From Cyanobium sp. NIES-981 (GTDB lineage: Bacteria; Cyanobacteriota; Cyanobacteriia; PCC-6307; Cyanobiaceae): 64,000 nucleotides of DNA. The stretch lies in assembly GCA_945877595.1 (NCBI GenBank), contig CAMDVN010000002.1, forward strand, positions 35,130 through 99,129. Direction: 5' to 3'. A program made the translations under genes and the position numbers. The number at the start of each line of letters is the position of its first letter. Positions within the stretch are counted from its first letter, which is position 1. Shown in pieces: positions 10,807 through 20,927 of the stretch. The notes beneath the pieces were generated by a model that saw only the letters and a program-made list of their open reading frames with translations, was not told where the DNA came from and did no database searches.

Positions 10807-11513
10807 AGCGCACCAGCGCCGGGCATCAAGGTGAGATCTTCCACCACCTGGTCATCAGGCTGTTGGGCCAGGTAAAGCAGGGCTTCGGCCGCCCGGTGGA
10901 CATCAAGCATGGCACGGCGATCGAACGAACTGTTGACCGATTCGCTGTCCCAAAGGGGTGTATTCACGGCACCCAGGGTCAAGGTGCTGATTCGAATCCC
11001 GCTGGCACGCTCCTCTTCAGCCAGGCAACGGCTGAAGCTGGCCAGAGCGGCCTTGCTGACGCAGTACGCACCCCACTCGGGAAAGGCCTGGCGGGCTGCA
11101 TGGCTGCTCACGTTGATGATGCGGCCACCGCCCTGACTGCGCAGCATCGGCACAACCACCCGACAGACCTGGAAGACACTGGTCAAGTTGAGCTGAACGA
11201 CCCATTGCCAGCGCTCTAGCTCCATCTCCATCAAGGATCCGGTGTAGGCGACCCCAGCGTTGTTGATGACCACGGAAGGCGTGAGCCCGCGGCTGCAGAG
11301 ATCAAGGAGGGGCTGCTCGATCAACTCAGGGCGCGCCAGATCGATCGCCGCGACTTCCACGCGGCGGTCAGGGGAGCGCAGCTCGCTGGCCAGGGCATCA
11401 AGCTGATCCTGGGAGCGGGCTACCAACAAGAGGTCGTGGCCGTGGCCGGCCAACAATCGAGCAGCAGCGGCGCCAATGCCTCGCGAGGCACCCGTAATCA
11501 GAACAGTGGCCAA
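10803..11513 (-). CDS. SDR family oxidoreductase
   Basis: LITGASRGIGAAAARLLA, NNAGVAYTG, YCVSKAAL. Confidence 0.92.
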   Translation of the reverse strand: MATVLITGASRGIGAAAARLLAGHGHDLLLVARSQDQLDALASELRSPDRRVEVAAIDLARPELIEQPLLDLCSRGLTPSVVINNAGVAYTGSLMEMELERWQWVVQLNLTSVFQVCRVVVPMLRSQGGGRIINVSSHAARQAFPEWGAYCVSKAALASFSRCLAEEERASGIRISTLTLGAVNTPLWDSESVNSSFDRRAMLDVHRAAEALLYLAQQPDDQVVEDLTLMPGAGAL

Positions 11514-11516
11514 CGT

Positions 11517-12545
11517 TTAGGTGCTCCTACTTGAATCGGGAACGGGGGATTCGGAAACGGAAGATTCGGAGGCCTGAACAGCTCCCCCCTCCAGAAAGCG
11601 TCCCATGCAGCGGAATTTGGCGTAGCGCTGCTGCACCAACTCGGTTTCGCTGAGGGATTGCAGCGCCGCCAACTCCTCGAGCAGGGCCCCCTTCAGGGTT
11701 TCGGCGGCCTGCAAGGGCGACCAGTGGTTACCCCCGCAAGGCTCCTGCAGCACCCGATCCACAATGCCCAGCTTGAGCAGATCAGGTCCAGTAATGCGCA
11801 GAGCCTCGGCGGCCACAGGGGCCTTGCCGGCATCACGCCACAGAATCGATGCACAGGCCTCGGGGCTGGCCACGGTGTAGACGCTGTGTTCAAACATGAG
11901 CAGGCGGTCAGCGACCCCGATCCCCAAGGCCCCACCTGAACCTCCTTCGCCGATCACCGTGGCCAGGATCGGCACCCGCAAACGGAACATCTCACGCAGG
12001 TTGACCGCAATGGCCTCGCCCTGACCCTGCTCCTCAGCCAGCACCCCGGCGTAGGCGCCGGGGGTGTCAATGAAGCTGAGGATCGGCAGTCTGAAGCGAT
12101 CGGCATGGTCCATCAGGCGCATGGCCTTGCGGTACCCACCCGGGGAGGCCATCCCGAAATTGCGAGCCACATTTTCCTTGGTGTCGCGTCCCTTCTGGTG
12201 CCCGATCAACACAACCCCCTGCTCGCCGATGCGGCCCACACCGCCCACCAGAGCTCGGTCGTCACTGCCACGGCGATCGCCGTGCAATTCGAAGAAGGAA
12301 TCGGTGATCACCTGGATGTAATCCAGGGTGCTGGGACGCTGCGGATGGCGGGCCACCTGGATTTTTTGGGCCGGGCTCAACGACGAGAAAATCTCGCTGC
12401 GACGGCGGGTGGCAAGGGTTTCCAGCTGCAACAGCTGCTGGCTTACATCCACCTCGGAATCCCTAGCCAACTGGCGGATCTGCTCAATCTGCTCCTCCAG
12501 TTCAACGAGGGGCTTTTCAAACTCGAGCAGGGCGCGACGGGCCAT
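11517..12545 (-). CDS. accA: acetyl-CoA carboxylase carboxyltransferase subunit alpha
   Basis: [43 protein letters not shown]; start at ATG 12545. Confidence 0.97.
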   Translation of the reverse strand: MARRALLEFEKPLVELEEQIEQIRQLARDSEVDVSQQLLQLETLATRRRSEIFSSLSPAQKIQVARHPQRPSTLDYIQVITDSFFELHGDRRGSDDRALVGGVGRIGEQGVVLIGHQKGRDTKENVARNFGMASPGGYRKAMRLMDHADRFRLPILSFIDTPGAYAGVLAEEQGQGEAIAVNLREMFRLRVPILATVIGEGGSGGALGIGVADRLLMFEHSVYTVASPEACASILWRDAGKAPVAAEALRITGPDLLKLGIVDRVLQEPCGGNHWSPLQAAETLKGALLEELAALQSLSETELVQQRYAKFRCMGRFLEGGAVQASESSVSESPVPDSSRST

Positions 12546-12624
12546 GGCAGGGATACGGCAGACAAACGGAGCGGGGCTGAAGAGCTGAAATCCGTAGCAG
12601 GGATTCTGGGCCGGGAGACAAGCC

Positions 12625-13728
12625 TCAGGCGCTGGCCAGCGCCTGAGTTTGATCGGCAGAGGGGTCAACAAAGACGGGTGCCGGTTCGTCGACTTGTTGT
12701 TCTTCGACTTGTTGTTCGTCGAGGGCAAGGGAGCGGTAGCCGTGCCGCAGGGAAGCGGCACCGATCCAGTCCATGGCTTCAAGGGTGATGTTGTTGCGGC
12801 CCCAACTGAAGTTGGTATGACGCTCCTCGAAGTCCAACAACATGGCCTCAGCGAAGCAGGCAAACATCTGACGTTGGGGCTTGGCCATTTCGGCCACTTC
12901 CATCATCTGCCAACCGATGTCCTGCCAAAACTCGACGATGCCACCCTTCAACACATGCACGCCCTCGGCCGCGGCTTTGGTATCGAGATTTTTGGGATAG
13001 CCACCATCAATCATCAGACAGGGCTTGATGAGTGTGGCCGTATCAATTTGAAGGCTCTCGGGCAAACTCGCCACCCAGACCACCACGTTGGCTTCCGGCA
13101 GGGCTTCCTCAAGGCTGAGGATGCGTCCTTCGCCGAGGCTGTGCTGCAGATCGATCAGCGGTTGGGGTCGGCGGGCCACCAGCAACAGCTCTCCCACCCC
13201 CTGGCGCTGCAGCCAGCGGCAGACCGCACTGCCAATGTCGCCCGATGCCCCAACCACAGCCACCTTGGCCGTAGCCAGATCAATCCCCAGCTTGAGGGCA
13301 TTGGTAACCACCTGTTGGCAAATCACCCAAGCGGTGTGGGTGTTCCCTGTGGTGAAGCGCTGCCAGTCGAGGGAAACCGCACTCACCCGCTCTTCCTTGA
13401 GCAGGTTCATGTCCTCGAAAATGATGGAGGTGAAGCCACCGAGGGCGGTGATGTCGATGCCGCTCTTCTGGGCCAGCTCCATGGCCTTGAGGACCTTGCG
13501 CTTGGCTGTTTTGAAACGCCGCAGCATCTCGGGCACAAAAACTGAATCGATGTAGGCGCCTTCGATGCGTTTTCCAGTTGGGCTGGTGACCGTGACACGT
13601 TCCAGCAACTGGGGCGGTGCACTGCACCACATGTCGAGATCCCCCTCGGCGTACTCGTCGTAGCCGAGGTTGCGCGCCTTGGCCCGGGCATCCGCGAGGC
13701 TGGTGGAATGACCGATCAGACCAAACAT
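12625..13728 (-). CDS. aar: long-chain acyl-ACP reductase
   Basis: [57 protein letters not shown], next to ado. Confidence 0.95.
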   Translation of the reverse strand: MFGLIGHSTSLADARAKARNLGYDEYAEGDLDMWCSAPPQLLERVTVTSPTGKRIEGAYIDSVFVPEMLRRFKTAKRKVLKAMELAQKSGIDITALGGFTSIIFEDMNLLKEERVSAVSLDWQRFTTGNTHTAWVICQQVVTNALKLGIDLATAKVAVVGASGDIGSAVCRWLQRQGVGELLLVARRPQPLIDLQHSLGEGRILSLEEALPEANVVVWVASLPESLQIDTATLIKPCLMIDGGYPKNLDTKAAAEGVHVLKGGIVEFWQDIGWQMMEVAEMAKPQRQMFACFAEAMLLDFEERHTNFSWGRNNITLEAMDWIGAASLRHGYRSLALDEQQVEEQQVDEPAPVFVDPSADQTQALASA

Positions 13729-13827
13729 GGAAGAAAGCTCGACAGGGCACAGACCCCGATCACATCGTCATCCTGCCACGGTTGCCTGTAGCGACGAACA
13801 CCACGCCCAAGACGGATCCCCGTCGAT

Positions 13828-14553
13828 TCAGCCGACCAACGCTGCAGCGGCCATTTTGGCGATTTCGCGGTTGGAGAAACCGATGTCCATCAAAGCTTCC
13901 TGATACGAGGACAGGAAGTCGGCCATCAGGTCTTCCTTGTCCATCTGAAGCACTGCCGCATCACCAGAAACCTGTTCCAGCATGCTGCGGACCAGGGGGA
14001 GGTTCTGACGGTTGGCCTGCTCAAACTCCTCGCGAATCTCATCGAGATGGGCCTTGAGCCATTGCTGGCCGTAGTTCAGGTGGGTGTACTCATCCTTGAC
14101 GACCCCTTCGGTGATCTTGCGAGCAAAGGGGTCAGCCACCGGGATGTAGATGTGATAGGCAGAGATCGCAAACGCTTCAATCAAGATCGACTGAATCAAC
14201 AGACAGGTGACCACCCGTCCCTCGGAGAGCGCCTGCTGAAAGTTGTTGCGCAGAGGGGCAAAGAAATCTTGGGCGAACGGCATATCGGCCGTGACCCCCA
14301 AATTGTTGGCACAAGCTGTGAAACCCTTCAGGTGCTTGAGCTCCATGCGGGCCAGACGGGCGAGTTCGTCGGCCTGGTCAGGGATCAACGTGCCGATCGC
14401 CAGGTAGTTGTCGTGGGCTTCTTGCTCACCCTCGATCACGATGGCGTTGATGCGGCTGTAGGCATCTTTGTAGGTCTCGGTGCTGAAATCGGGCAGGCCG
14501 AGGGCGTCGAGAGAGTCAGCTACTGGAGATGCAAGGGTCGCCATGGCTGCCAC
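13828..14553 (-). CDS. ado: aldehyde deformylating oxygenase
   Basis: Ferritin-like diiron ligands; [54 protein letters not shown]. Confidence 0.97.
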   Translation of the reverse strand: MAAMATLASPVADSLDALGLPDFSTETYKDAYSRINAIVIEGEQEAHDNYLAIGTLIPDQADELARLARMELKHLKGFTACANNLGVTADMPFAQDFFAPLRNNFQQALSEGRVVTCLLIQSILIEAFAISAYHIYIPVADPFARKITEGVVKDEYTHLNYGQQWLKAHLDEIREEFEQANRQNLPLVRSMLEQVSGDAAVLQMDKEDLMADFLSSYQEALMDIGFSNREIAKMAAAALVG

Positions 14554-14587
14554 GCAAGGTTGTCGAATCTTTGAACTGTAACGACCC

Positions 14588-15406
14588 TCAGCCTCGCTGC
14601 GGCCACGGGCTCGCCAGAAGGCCCTGAAGCAACGCGGTCCAACCGTGAACCAGGCGCTCAGCCAGCGCGTCCCCCAGCACCGCCGTGGCAGCCGAGGGAT
14701 CCCCGATCACACCTGTGGCGCTGAGATCCCGGGTCAACCAGGCCGTTGGCGCCGCCCCCTCCAGGCTCCATCCCGGCGGAGGTACCCCACCCAGCTGCCC
14801 ATCGGGCGGAGGGAGCTCGCCCACCAACTCCGGAGCCAAATGCAGCATCAGGCTTGTTTCAGCCAGACCGGCGTGGAGGCCATGGCTGCGCTCGGGCTCA
14901 GGGATCAGCTCGGCAAGCCCAGCAGGGCCACTCCAAACAAAGCAGGGGAGGACCGCCATGGAGGGCGCCTCCACCCGCAGCTGCCGTGCCGCAACCTGAA
15001 GCAGGGCGATCTGTCCCCCATGGGCGTTGAACAGCACCAGGCGCTGGAATCCAGCCTCGGCAAGCTGGCGACCGACCGCGACCACCAAACCGATCAAGAG
15101 CTCGGCAGGGAGCGACAGGGAGCCTGGAAATCCGAGGTGTTCAGGGGAAAAGCCCAGGCAATGGAGGGGCATGCGCCAGATCGGCGCCTCGGCCGGCAGC
15201 TGAAGTAGCACCCGTTCGAGAAGGCGTTCAGCAAACAAGGCGTCGGTACCGAGGGGCAGGTGGGGGCCGTGCTGCTCAATCGCACCAAACGGCCAGATCA
15301 CCGTGCTGCCAGGACGGCAGGCCAGCCCAACCACCTCCTGACTGCTGTGGGCCATCAGCTCACGACGGCCGCCTGAACGTCCGTTGCTCTGCAGGGGAAC
15401 TTGCAT
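14588..15406 (-). CDS. creatininase family amidohydrolase
   Basis: [49 protein letters not shown]. Confidence 0.92.
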   Translation of the reverse strand: MQVPLQSNGRSGGRRELMAHSSQEVVGLACRPGSTVIWPFGAIEQHGPHLPLGTDALFAERLLERVLLQLPAEAPIWRMPLHCLGFSPEHLGFPGSLSLPAELLIGLVVAVGRQLAEAGFQRLVLFNAHGGQIALLQVAARQLRVEAPSMAVLPCFVWSGPAGLAELIPEPERSHGLHAGLAETSLMLHLAPELVGELPPPDGQLGGVPPPGWSLEGAAPTAWLTRDLSATGVIGDPSAATAVLGDALAERLVHGWTALLQGLLASPWPQRG

Positions 15407-15457
15407 CGCGCTCGGAACCGCTCCCTACAGTGTGGGCCCCAAGCTTGTCCTGTGGAG

Positions 15458-16813
15458 ATGGCCGGATCCGGCAACCCCTCGCCTTCCCCATCGGCTCGGC
15501 CCGTGCCTCCCGGCTCGCCTCGCCCCCAGCCCCAGGCACCGCTGCGCAAACCGCCGCAGGTGCTGATGATCAAGAAGGACGAACCCAAAGACACCCAGCA
15601 GGACTCCCCACCAGGGGCCCCGGGAGTCCCACCCCTGGCCACACCACCCTCAACTTTTGCTCCAGCGGCCGCAACAGCGTCAGCTTCGAGCGGCCAAATG
15701 ACGGCGCCACGGCCCGGGAACGGCCCCGTCGGCCGCCCCGACGCCGATCTCTTTGACATGGGTGGCTTCGAAGGGCTCACCATGGCCGACCTGCTCGGCC
15801 CGGCCGATCAGGGCCAACGCCGCGGCGGTGCCAAAGCCCAGCCCTTGCGCGGTGCAAGCTCCGGCGCTGGTGCAACGGCTGCCGGTGCCCCTGCAGCGAC
15901 CCCGGTCACCCGCCGCAGCGTCGACGACTTCGACTTCGACGAGGAAGCCTTCCTGGCTGCCCTCGATGAAAACGAGCCCGTGGGCACCACCGGAGATGTG
16001 GTCAAAGGCGTGGTGATCGGGGTCGAAAGCGATGGTGTCTACGTGGATGTCGGTGGCAAGGCCCCCGGCTTCATGCCCAAAAAAGAGGCTGGGCTTGGGG
16101 TGATTCCCAATCTCAAGGAGCGTTTCCCGAAGGGGCTCGCCGTGGAGGTGCTGGTCACCCGGGAGCAAAACGCCGATGGCATGGTCACCATCAGCGCCCG
16201 GGCCCTGGCACTGCGCCAAAGCTGGGAGAAGCTGCGCGCCATGGAGAAGGAGGGCAAGGTGGTCCAGGTCAAAGTCAACGGCTTCAACCGAGGCGGAGTC
16301 ACCTGCGATCTCGAAGGCTTGCGCGGGTTCATTCCACGCTCCCAGCTCCAAGACGGCGAAAACCACGAGGCCCTTGTCGGCAAGACCTTTGGTGTCACCT
16401 TCTTGGAGGTGAATCCTGAAACCCGCAAGTTGGTGCTCTCCGAGAAAAAGGCAGCCTCGGCCGCGTTCTTCTCGGAACTCTCGGTGGGCCAGCTGGTCGA
16501 AGGACTGGTCGTTTCGATCAAACCCTATGGATACTTTGTGGACCTGGGGGGCGTCAGTGGCCTGCTCCACCACAGTGCGGTGAGTGGCGGCCAGATCCGT
16601 GATCTGCGCGAGGTCTTCAACCCCGGCGATCGGGTGCGGGCTCTGGTCACAGAACTGGATCCAGGGCGGGGCCGTATCGCCCTCAACACGGCCCTGCTTG
16701 AGGGGCAACCCGGTGAGATCTTGATCGAACGCGACACGGTGATGGCCGAGGCCGAAGACCGCGCCAACCGAGCCCGCTCGGTGCTGCGTCAACAGGAACA
16801 GGCGGCTGGATGA
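15458..16813 (+). CDS. S1 RNA-binding domain protein (ribosomal protein S1-like) with low-complexity N-terminus
   Basis: Repeated S1 folds (GVVIGVESDGVYVDVGGKAPGFMPKKE; LVVSIKPYGYFVDLGGVSGLLHHSAV). Confidence 0.92.
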   Translation: MAGSGNPSPSPSARPVPPGSPRPQPQAPLRKPPQVLMIKKDEPKDTQQDSPPGAPGVPPLATPPSTFAPAAATASASSGQMTAPRPGNGPVGRPDADLFDMGGFEGLTMADLLGPADQGQRRGGAKAQPLRGASSGAGATAAGAPAATPVTRRSVDDFDFDEEAFLAALDENEPVGTTGDVVKGVVIGVESDGVYVDVGGKAPGFMPKKEAGLGVIPNLKERFPKGLAVEVLVTREQNADGMVTISARALALRQSWEKLRAMEKEGKVVQVKVNGFNRGGVTCDLEGLRGFIPRSQLQDGENHEALVGKTFGVTFLEVNPETRKLVLSEKKAASAAFFSELSVGQLVEGLVVSIKPYGYFVDLGGVSGLLHHSAVSGGQIRDLREVFNPGDRVRALVTELDPGRGRIALNTALLEGQPGEILIERDTVMAEAEDRANRARSVLRQQEQAAG

Positions 16814-17706
16814 GCCAGGCGATCGCAGCCACCGCTGTGGCACCAGCCCCTGACTGGGAACTCGACTACTACTCACGGCCCATCCTCGAGGCCGATGGCA
16901 AGAAGCGTTGGGAATTGCTGATCTGCAGCACACCCCAACCTGGCGCTGACCAGCCAGCCTTTCGCTGGGTTAGGCCCTGTCCTGCTGCCAGCGTCAATTC
17001 GATCTGGCTGCGGGAAGCCATGCAAGACGCCTTGACCGAGGCCCTCAGCCTTGGCTTGCAACCGCCACGGCGCCTGCGTTGTTGGCGCATCTCGATGCGC
17101 GCCATGGTGCAGCGGGCCGCTGAAGGCCTTGGGATGGAGCTGGTGTCAAGCCGCCGCTGCTACGCCCTGGTGCAGTGGTTACAGGAGCGCGAGCGCACCG
17201 TGTATCCCCAAGAGGAGGGCTTCATGGCGGGGCCACTGGCGCCACCGCCGACCCCAATCCGACCGGTGCCGGTTCCCCTCCCCGAAACCGCCCGCGGCCA
17301 GAGCTGGGCTTGGGCCACCCTTTCTGCCGAAGCTCTGGCTGAAGCCAGCGATTGGGACATTGATTTTGCTGGCCTGATCCCCCTGCCCACTGGCCTTGAT
17401 CCAGCCAGCCAGATTCCGGGGATTCGCCTCTTTGGCGGGGATCGCTCCCTGGCCATCGCTGGCTGGATTGCCGGGCTTGAGCCGGTTCGCCTTGAGCTCA
17501 GCGGCCGCCAACTGTTGCTCGAGGCCGGGCTCGAAGACCGCTGGCTGCTCAGTGACCTGGCCGACGACACCCGCGGAGCCGCCGCGGCCAGCCTTGAGCA
17601 GGCCCGTCAACAGGCCGGTGGGCTGCAATTTGTGGCCGTCCAGGCCAACGAGCGCGACCAGCGATTCGCTGGTTTCTGGATGCTGCAAGACCTGCCCGAC
17701 GCCTAA
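16810..17706 (+). CDS. Tab2/Atab2-like RNA-binding protein
   Basis: WELDYYSRPILEADGKKRWELLICS, WLREAMQDAL, FVAVQANERDQRFAGFWMLQDLP. Confidence 0.9.
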   Translation: MSQAIAATAVAPAPDWELDYYSRPILEADGKKRWELLICSTPQPGADQPAFRWVRPCPAASVNSIWLREAMQDALTEALSLGLQPPRRLRCWRISMRAMVQRAAEGLGMELVSSRRCYALVQWLQERERTVYPQEEGFMAGPLAPPPTPIRPVPVPLPETARGQSWAWATLSAEALAEASDWDIDFAGLIPLPTGLDPASQIPGIRLFGGDRSLAIAGWIAGLEPVRLELSGRQLLLEAGLEDRWLLSDLADDTRGAAAASLEQARQQAGGLQFVAVQANERDQRFAGFWMLQDLPDA

Positions 17707-17732
17707 GGTCCCACGCCTGCTCCACCGCGCTG

Positions 17733-18569
17733 ATGGCCGAAGCCCTCGACCCGCCTTTTGATCGTCCCGACGCCGAGTTCAACAACCTCGAGGGCTGGAG
17801 TTGGATTGGCTGCTACGGCGGCACCTACCTCCAGTCCGATCTGCTGAAGGGCTTTGAGCACGGCTTCTTCACCCGCCAGTGGCAGGGGCGTGGCCCCGAG
17901 GTTTTGGCCGGTGTGGTCAGCGCCGGGGTGAGTGTGCATCGCACCCATCAGATTCACAGCGCCCGGGTGCTGAAGGCCAGCCAGGCAGGCCAGGAGCCCT
18001 GGCCCGAGGCCGATGGGCTGGTGAGTGACGCGGGCAGCCAAAGCCTCTGGGTGTGTGGCGCCGACTGCACACCGCTGCTGATCGCCGATCCGATCAGTGG
18101 CCAGGTGGCGGCCTGCCATGCCGGCTGGCGGGGCGTGGCAGCAGGGATCCTGGCTGAGACGATCGCCCAGCTTGACCATGGGCGGTGCCATCGGCAAAAT
18201 CTCTTGGTAGCCCTTGGACCAGCCGTTTCAGGTGGGGCGTACCAGGTTGAGCGCTCCGTCAGCGAACAGGTGGCCGCAACCCTCACCCCCGAACGGGGCG
18301 AGGGATTGCATCAGCTTCAGGCTGGGGGGGCACTCAAGAACGACCCAGAACCAAACAGGGACCGGCTCGACATTCGCCGTGCCGCTGTTCTGCAATTGCT
18401 ACAGCTCGGCATTCGCCAGGAGCACATCAGCTGTTGCGATCTCTGCACCGTCTCCAATCCCCTGCTGTTTCACTCCTGGCGCCGTGATCAGGTGAAGGCG
18501 GTGCAATGGAGTGGCATTGTCTCTCAAAACGACCTGTCAGGCAGCAGCGAACCTTTCATCAGGTCTTAA
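17733..18569 (+). CDS. pgeF: laccase-domain protein (peptidoglycan editing factor family)
   Basis: QIHSARV, DGLVSD, GADCTPLLIADP, AACHAGWRGVAAGI, ALGPAVSGGAYQV. Confidence 0.92.
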   Translation: MAEALDPPFDRPDAEFNNLEGWSWIGCYGGTYLQSDLLKGFEHGFFTRQWQGRGPEVLAGVVSAGVSVHRTHQIHSARVLKASQAGQEPWPEADGLVSDAGSQSLWVCGADCTPLLIADPISGQVAACHAGWRGVAAGILAETIAQLDHGRCHRQNLLVALGPAVSGGAYQVERSVSEQVAATLTPERGEGLHQLQAGGALKNDPEPNRDRLDIRRAAVLQLLQLGIRQEHISCCDLCTVSNPLLFHSWRRDQVKAVQWSGIVSQNDLSGSSEPFIRS

Positions 18570-18647
18570 TCGGTCAACAAATCGATGCCCAGGCCTTGCA
18601 TGAAGGCATGACAGTTGGCAATAATGCAGAAGTTGCATAATTCATCC

Positions 18648-19010
18648 ATGCTCACCGGAGCTGATCTGCTCTCCAAGGTCAAAGAGCTGGCTGATGCCAG
18701 CAAATCGGATCTGGTTCGCGCTTGCGGCTATGTGTCCAACAAAAAGGACGGCAGTGAAAGGCTCAATTTCACAGCCTTCTACGAAGCCCTGCTCAATGCC
18801 AAGGGCCTCGATCTCGGCTCCAGCCCTAAAGGACGCAAAGGTGGCCGCAAGCTGAGCTTCAACACCAAAATTCAGTTCAACGGCAATCTGATGGTGGGCA
18901 AGGCCTATACCGGAATGCTCGACCTCAAGCCCGGCGATGAGTTTGAGATCAAGCTGGGTCGCAAGCAGATCCGGCTGGTTCCCCTGGGCAGTGAAGACGA
19001 GGAGGAGTGA
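18648..19010 (+). CDS. cyAbrB-type transcriptional regulator
   Basis: LTGADLLSKVKELADASKSDLVRACGYVS, C-terminal AbrB swapped-hairpin-like MLDLKPGDEFEIKLGRKQIRLVPL. Confidence 0.9.
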   Translation: MLTGADLLSKVKELADASKSDLVRACGYVSNKKDGSERLNFTAFYEALLNAKGLDLGSSPKGRKGGRKLSFNTKIQFNGNLMVGKAYTGMLDLKPGDEFEIKLGRKQIRLVPLGSEDEEE

Positions 19011-20685
19011 TCGCCAGGGCCACCCGCTCGGCCACCTTGATCCCATCAATCGCGGCCGACAGGATCCCTCCTGCATACCCAGCACCCTCACCCGCTGGGT
19101 AGAGACCGGGAGTATTGACGCACTCCAGGCTGGTGACATCACGGGGAATTCGCACGGGTGAAGACGTTCGCGTTTCCACCCCGGTGAGCAGGGCATCATC
19201 GCCAGCAAAACCAGGAATCGATTGCTCAAACACGGGTAGGGCTTCACGTAGGGCCCTCACCACAAAGTCCGGCAGGCAGGCGTCGAGTTCAGCGTCAACC
19301 ACGCCTGGCTGATAAGACGCCTGGATCCCTCCCTGGGTCAGCTTGTGAGCAGCACCCACTGGCATCGTCTTGGGTGTGCGGCCAAGAAAAGCCCCCACGG
19401 TTTGGCCTGGGGCGCAATACCGCTCGCCCGCCAATCGGAAGGCCAAGGATTCCCAATGGCGCTGAAACGCCACCCCTGCCAGGGGATCGCTGGGAGTGCG
19501 GCCAAAGGGACGCAGATCGTCGAGGTTGACGGTCACCACCAGGCCGCTGTTGGCATTGCGCTCATTGCGGCTGTGCTGGCTCATGCCGTTGGTGACCACC
19601 ATGCCGGCTTCCGAGGTGGCACCCACCACGAGCCCGCCGGGGCACATGCAGAAGCTATAGACGCTGCGATTCTCCAGGCCCGGGGCCGTGCAGTGATGCA
19701 CAAGCTTGTATTCGGCCGGCCCCAACCGCGGGTGGCCGGCCGCCGCCCCCCAACGGGCCTGGTCGATCAGGGGCTGGGGATGCTCGATCCGCAGGCCAAT
19801 CGCAAAAGCCTTGGGTTCGAGGGCCACACCCAGACCGTCCAACATCGAAAACACATCGCGGGCGCTGTGGCCTGGTGCCAGCACGATCTGATCGGCTGCG
19901 ATGAACTCGCCCCCCACCAGCTCCACTCCGCGCACGTGACGATCCAGGGGGTCAAGCAGCAGAGACTCAACCCGACAGCCAAAACGCACCTCGCCGCCAA
20001 GCTGCTCGATGTGGCGGCGCAGTCCACGCACCACCGTGGCCAACTTGAAGGTGCCGATGTGGGGGTGATGCAGGGTGAGGATGTCGGAGTTGGCGCCAGC
20101 AGCCACCAACTCCTCCAAGACCTTGCGCTGATAGGCCTTGGGCTCACTCACCTGGCTGTAGAGCTTGCCATCGGAGAAGGTGCCGGCCCCGCCCTCGCCG
20201 AATTGGGCATTGGCTTCTGGATCAAAGGGACGCTCTCCCCGCCAAAACCCGAAGGTGGCTGCGGTGCGTTGCTTGACTGCCGGACCCCGTTCGAGCAGAA
20301 GTGGGCGCAATCCCATCTGGGCGAGGACCAAGGCCGCGAAGTATCCGCAGGGACCAGCTCCGACCACAACGGGTCGGCAGGCTGGCTCCCCGGCCGGTAT
20401 CACGGGGCGGTAGCGCGTATCTGGGCTCGGTTTGAGATGGGCGTCACTGCGGAAGCGGGCCAACAACCGAGTCTCGGCAGCCGAATCGAGCTCGAGCTCG
20501 AGGTCAAAGCTGTAGACCAGCTGAATCGCCGCCTTGCGACGGGCATCCACGCTGCGCTTGACCAGCCGGCGGCCCCGCACTTGCTGGGGCTGCAGGCGCA
20601 GCCTTCGGCAAATGGCCTCGTCCAGATCGGCCTCGCTGTGGTCGAGGGGAAGCTTCAACTCGCTCAAGCGCAACACGCCCGGCAC
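18949..20685 (-). CDS. FAD-dependent oxidoreductase
   Basis: PVVVGAGPCGYFAALVLAQMGLRPLLLERG, APGHSARDVF, YPAGEGAGYAGGILSAAIDG. Confidence 0.92.
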   Translation of the reverse strand: MPGVLRLSELKLPLDHSEADLDEAICRRLRLQPQQVRGRRLVKRSVDARRKAAIQLVYSFDLELELDSAAETRLLARFRSDAHLKPSPDTRYRPVIPAGEPACRPVVVGAGPCGYFAALVLAQMGLRPLLLERGPAVKQRTAATFGFWRGERPFDPEANAQFGEGGAGTFSDGKLYSQVSEPKAYQRKVLEELVAAGANSDILTLHHPHIGTFKLATVVRGLRRHIEQLGGEVRFGCRVESLLLDPLDRHVRGVELVGGEFIAADQIVLAPGHSARDVFSMLDGLGVALEPKAFAIGLRIEHPQPLIDQARWGAAAGHPRLGPAEYKLVHHCTAPGLENRSVYSFCMCPGGLVVGATSEAGMVVTNGMSQHSRNERNANSGLVVTVNLDDLRPFGRTPSDPLAGVAFQRHWESLAFRLAGERYCAPGQTVGAFLGRTPKTMPVGAAHKLTQGGIQASYQPGVVDAELDACLPDFVVRALREALPVFEQSIPGFAGDDALLTGVETRTSSPVRIPRDVTSLECVNTPGLYPAGEGAGYAGGILSAAIDGIKVAERVALAITPPRLHCPGEPAGSACDPA

Positions 20686-20765
20686 CCTTGCGCTGCGAAT
20701 TCATTCCAGCAGGCCCGAGGACCGGTTGGGGTCTGTCAGGGTATGGGGGTATGGCGCGAGGGCCC

Positions 20766-20927
20766 ATGACGATCACCCACTGTCCCCTCTGTGTTGGCCT
20801 GGCGGTGCTCAGTGCCATTCGCTTCATGGCCCACGCCGTGATCACCTGGTCACTGCTTGATGGAGGGACCCCAGGGCTGTCCAGCCCCTCCAACGGCCTC
20901 AACACTCCTGAATCGGCAGCGGCCTGA
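20766..20927 (+). CDS. possible small protein with CPLC motif
   Basis: MTITHCPLCVGLAVLSAIRFMAHAVITWSLLDGG; coding-like third positions; 3' end overlaps ppsA antisense. Confidence 0.3.
   Translation: MTITHCPLCVGLAVLSAIRFMAHAVITWSLLDGGTPGLSSPSNGLNTPESAAA

Noticed and set aside
10980-11000. tRNA T-arm-like GATTCGAATCCC
   Set aside because: Lies inside the SDR coding sequence with no cloverleaf around it
15680-16933. 417-aa minus-strand ORF
   Set aside because: Antisense shadow of the S1-domain gene
19345-20769. 474-aa plus-strand ORF
   Set aside because: Antisense shadow of the FAD oxidoreductase gene
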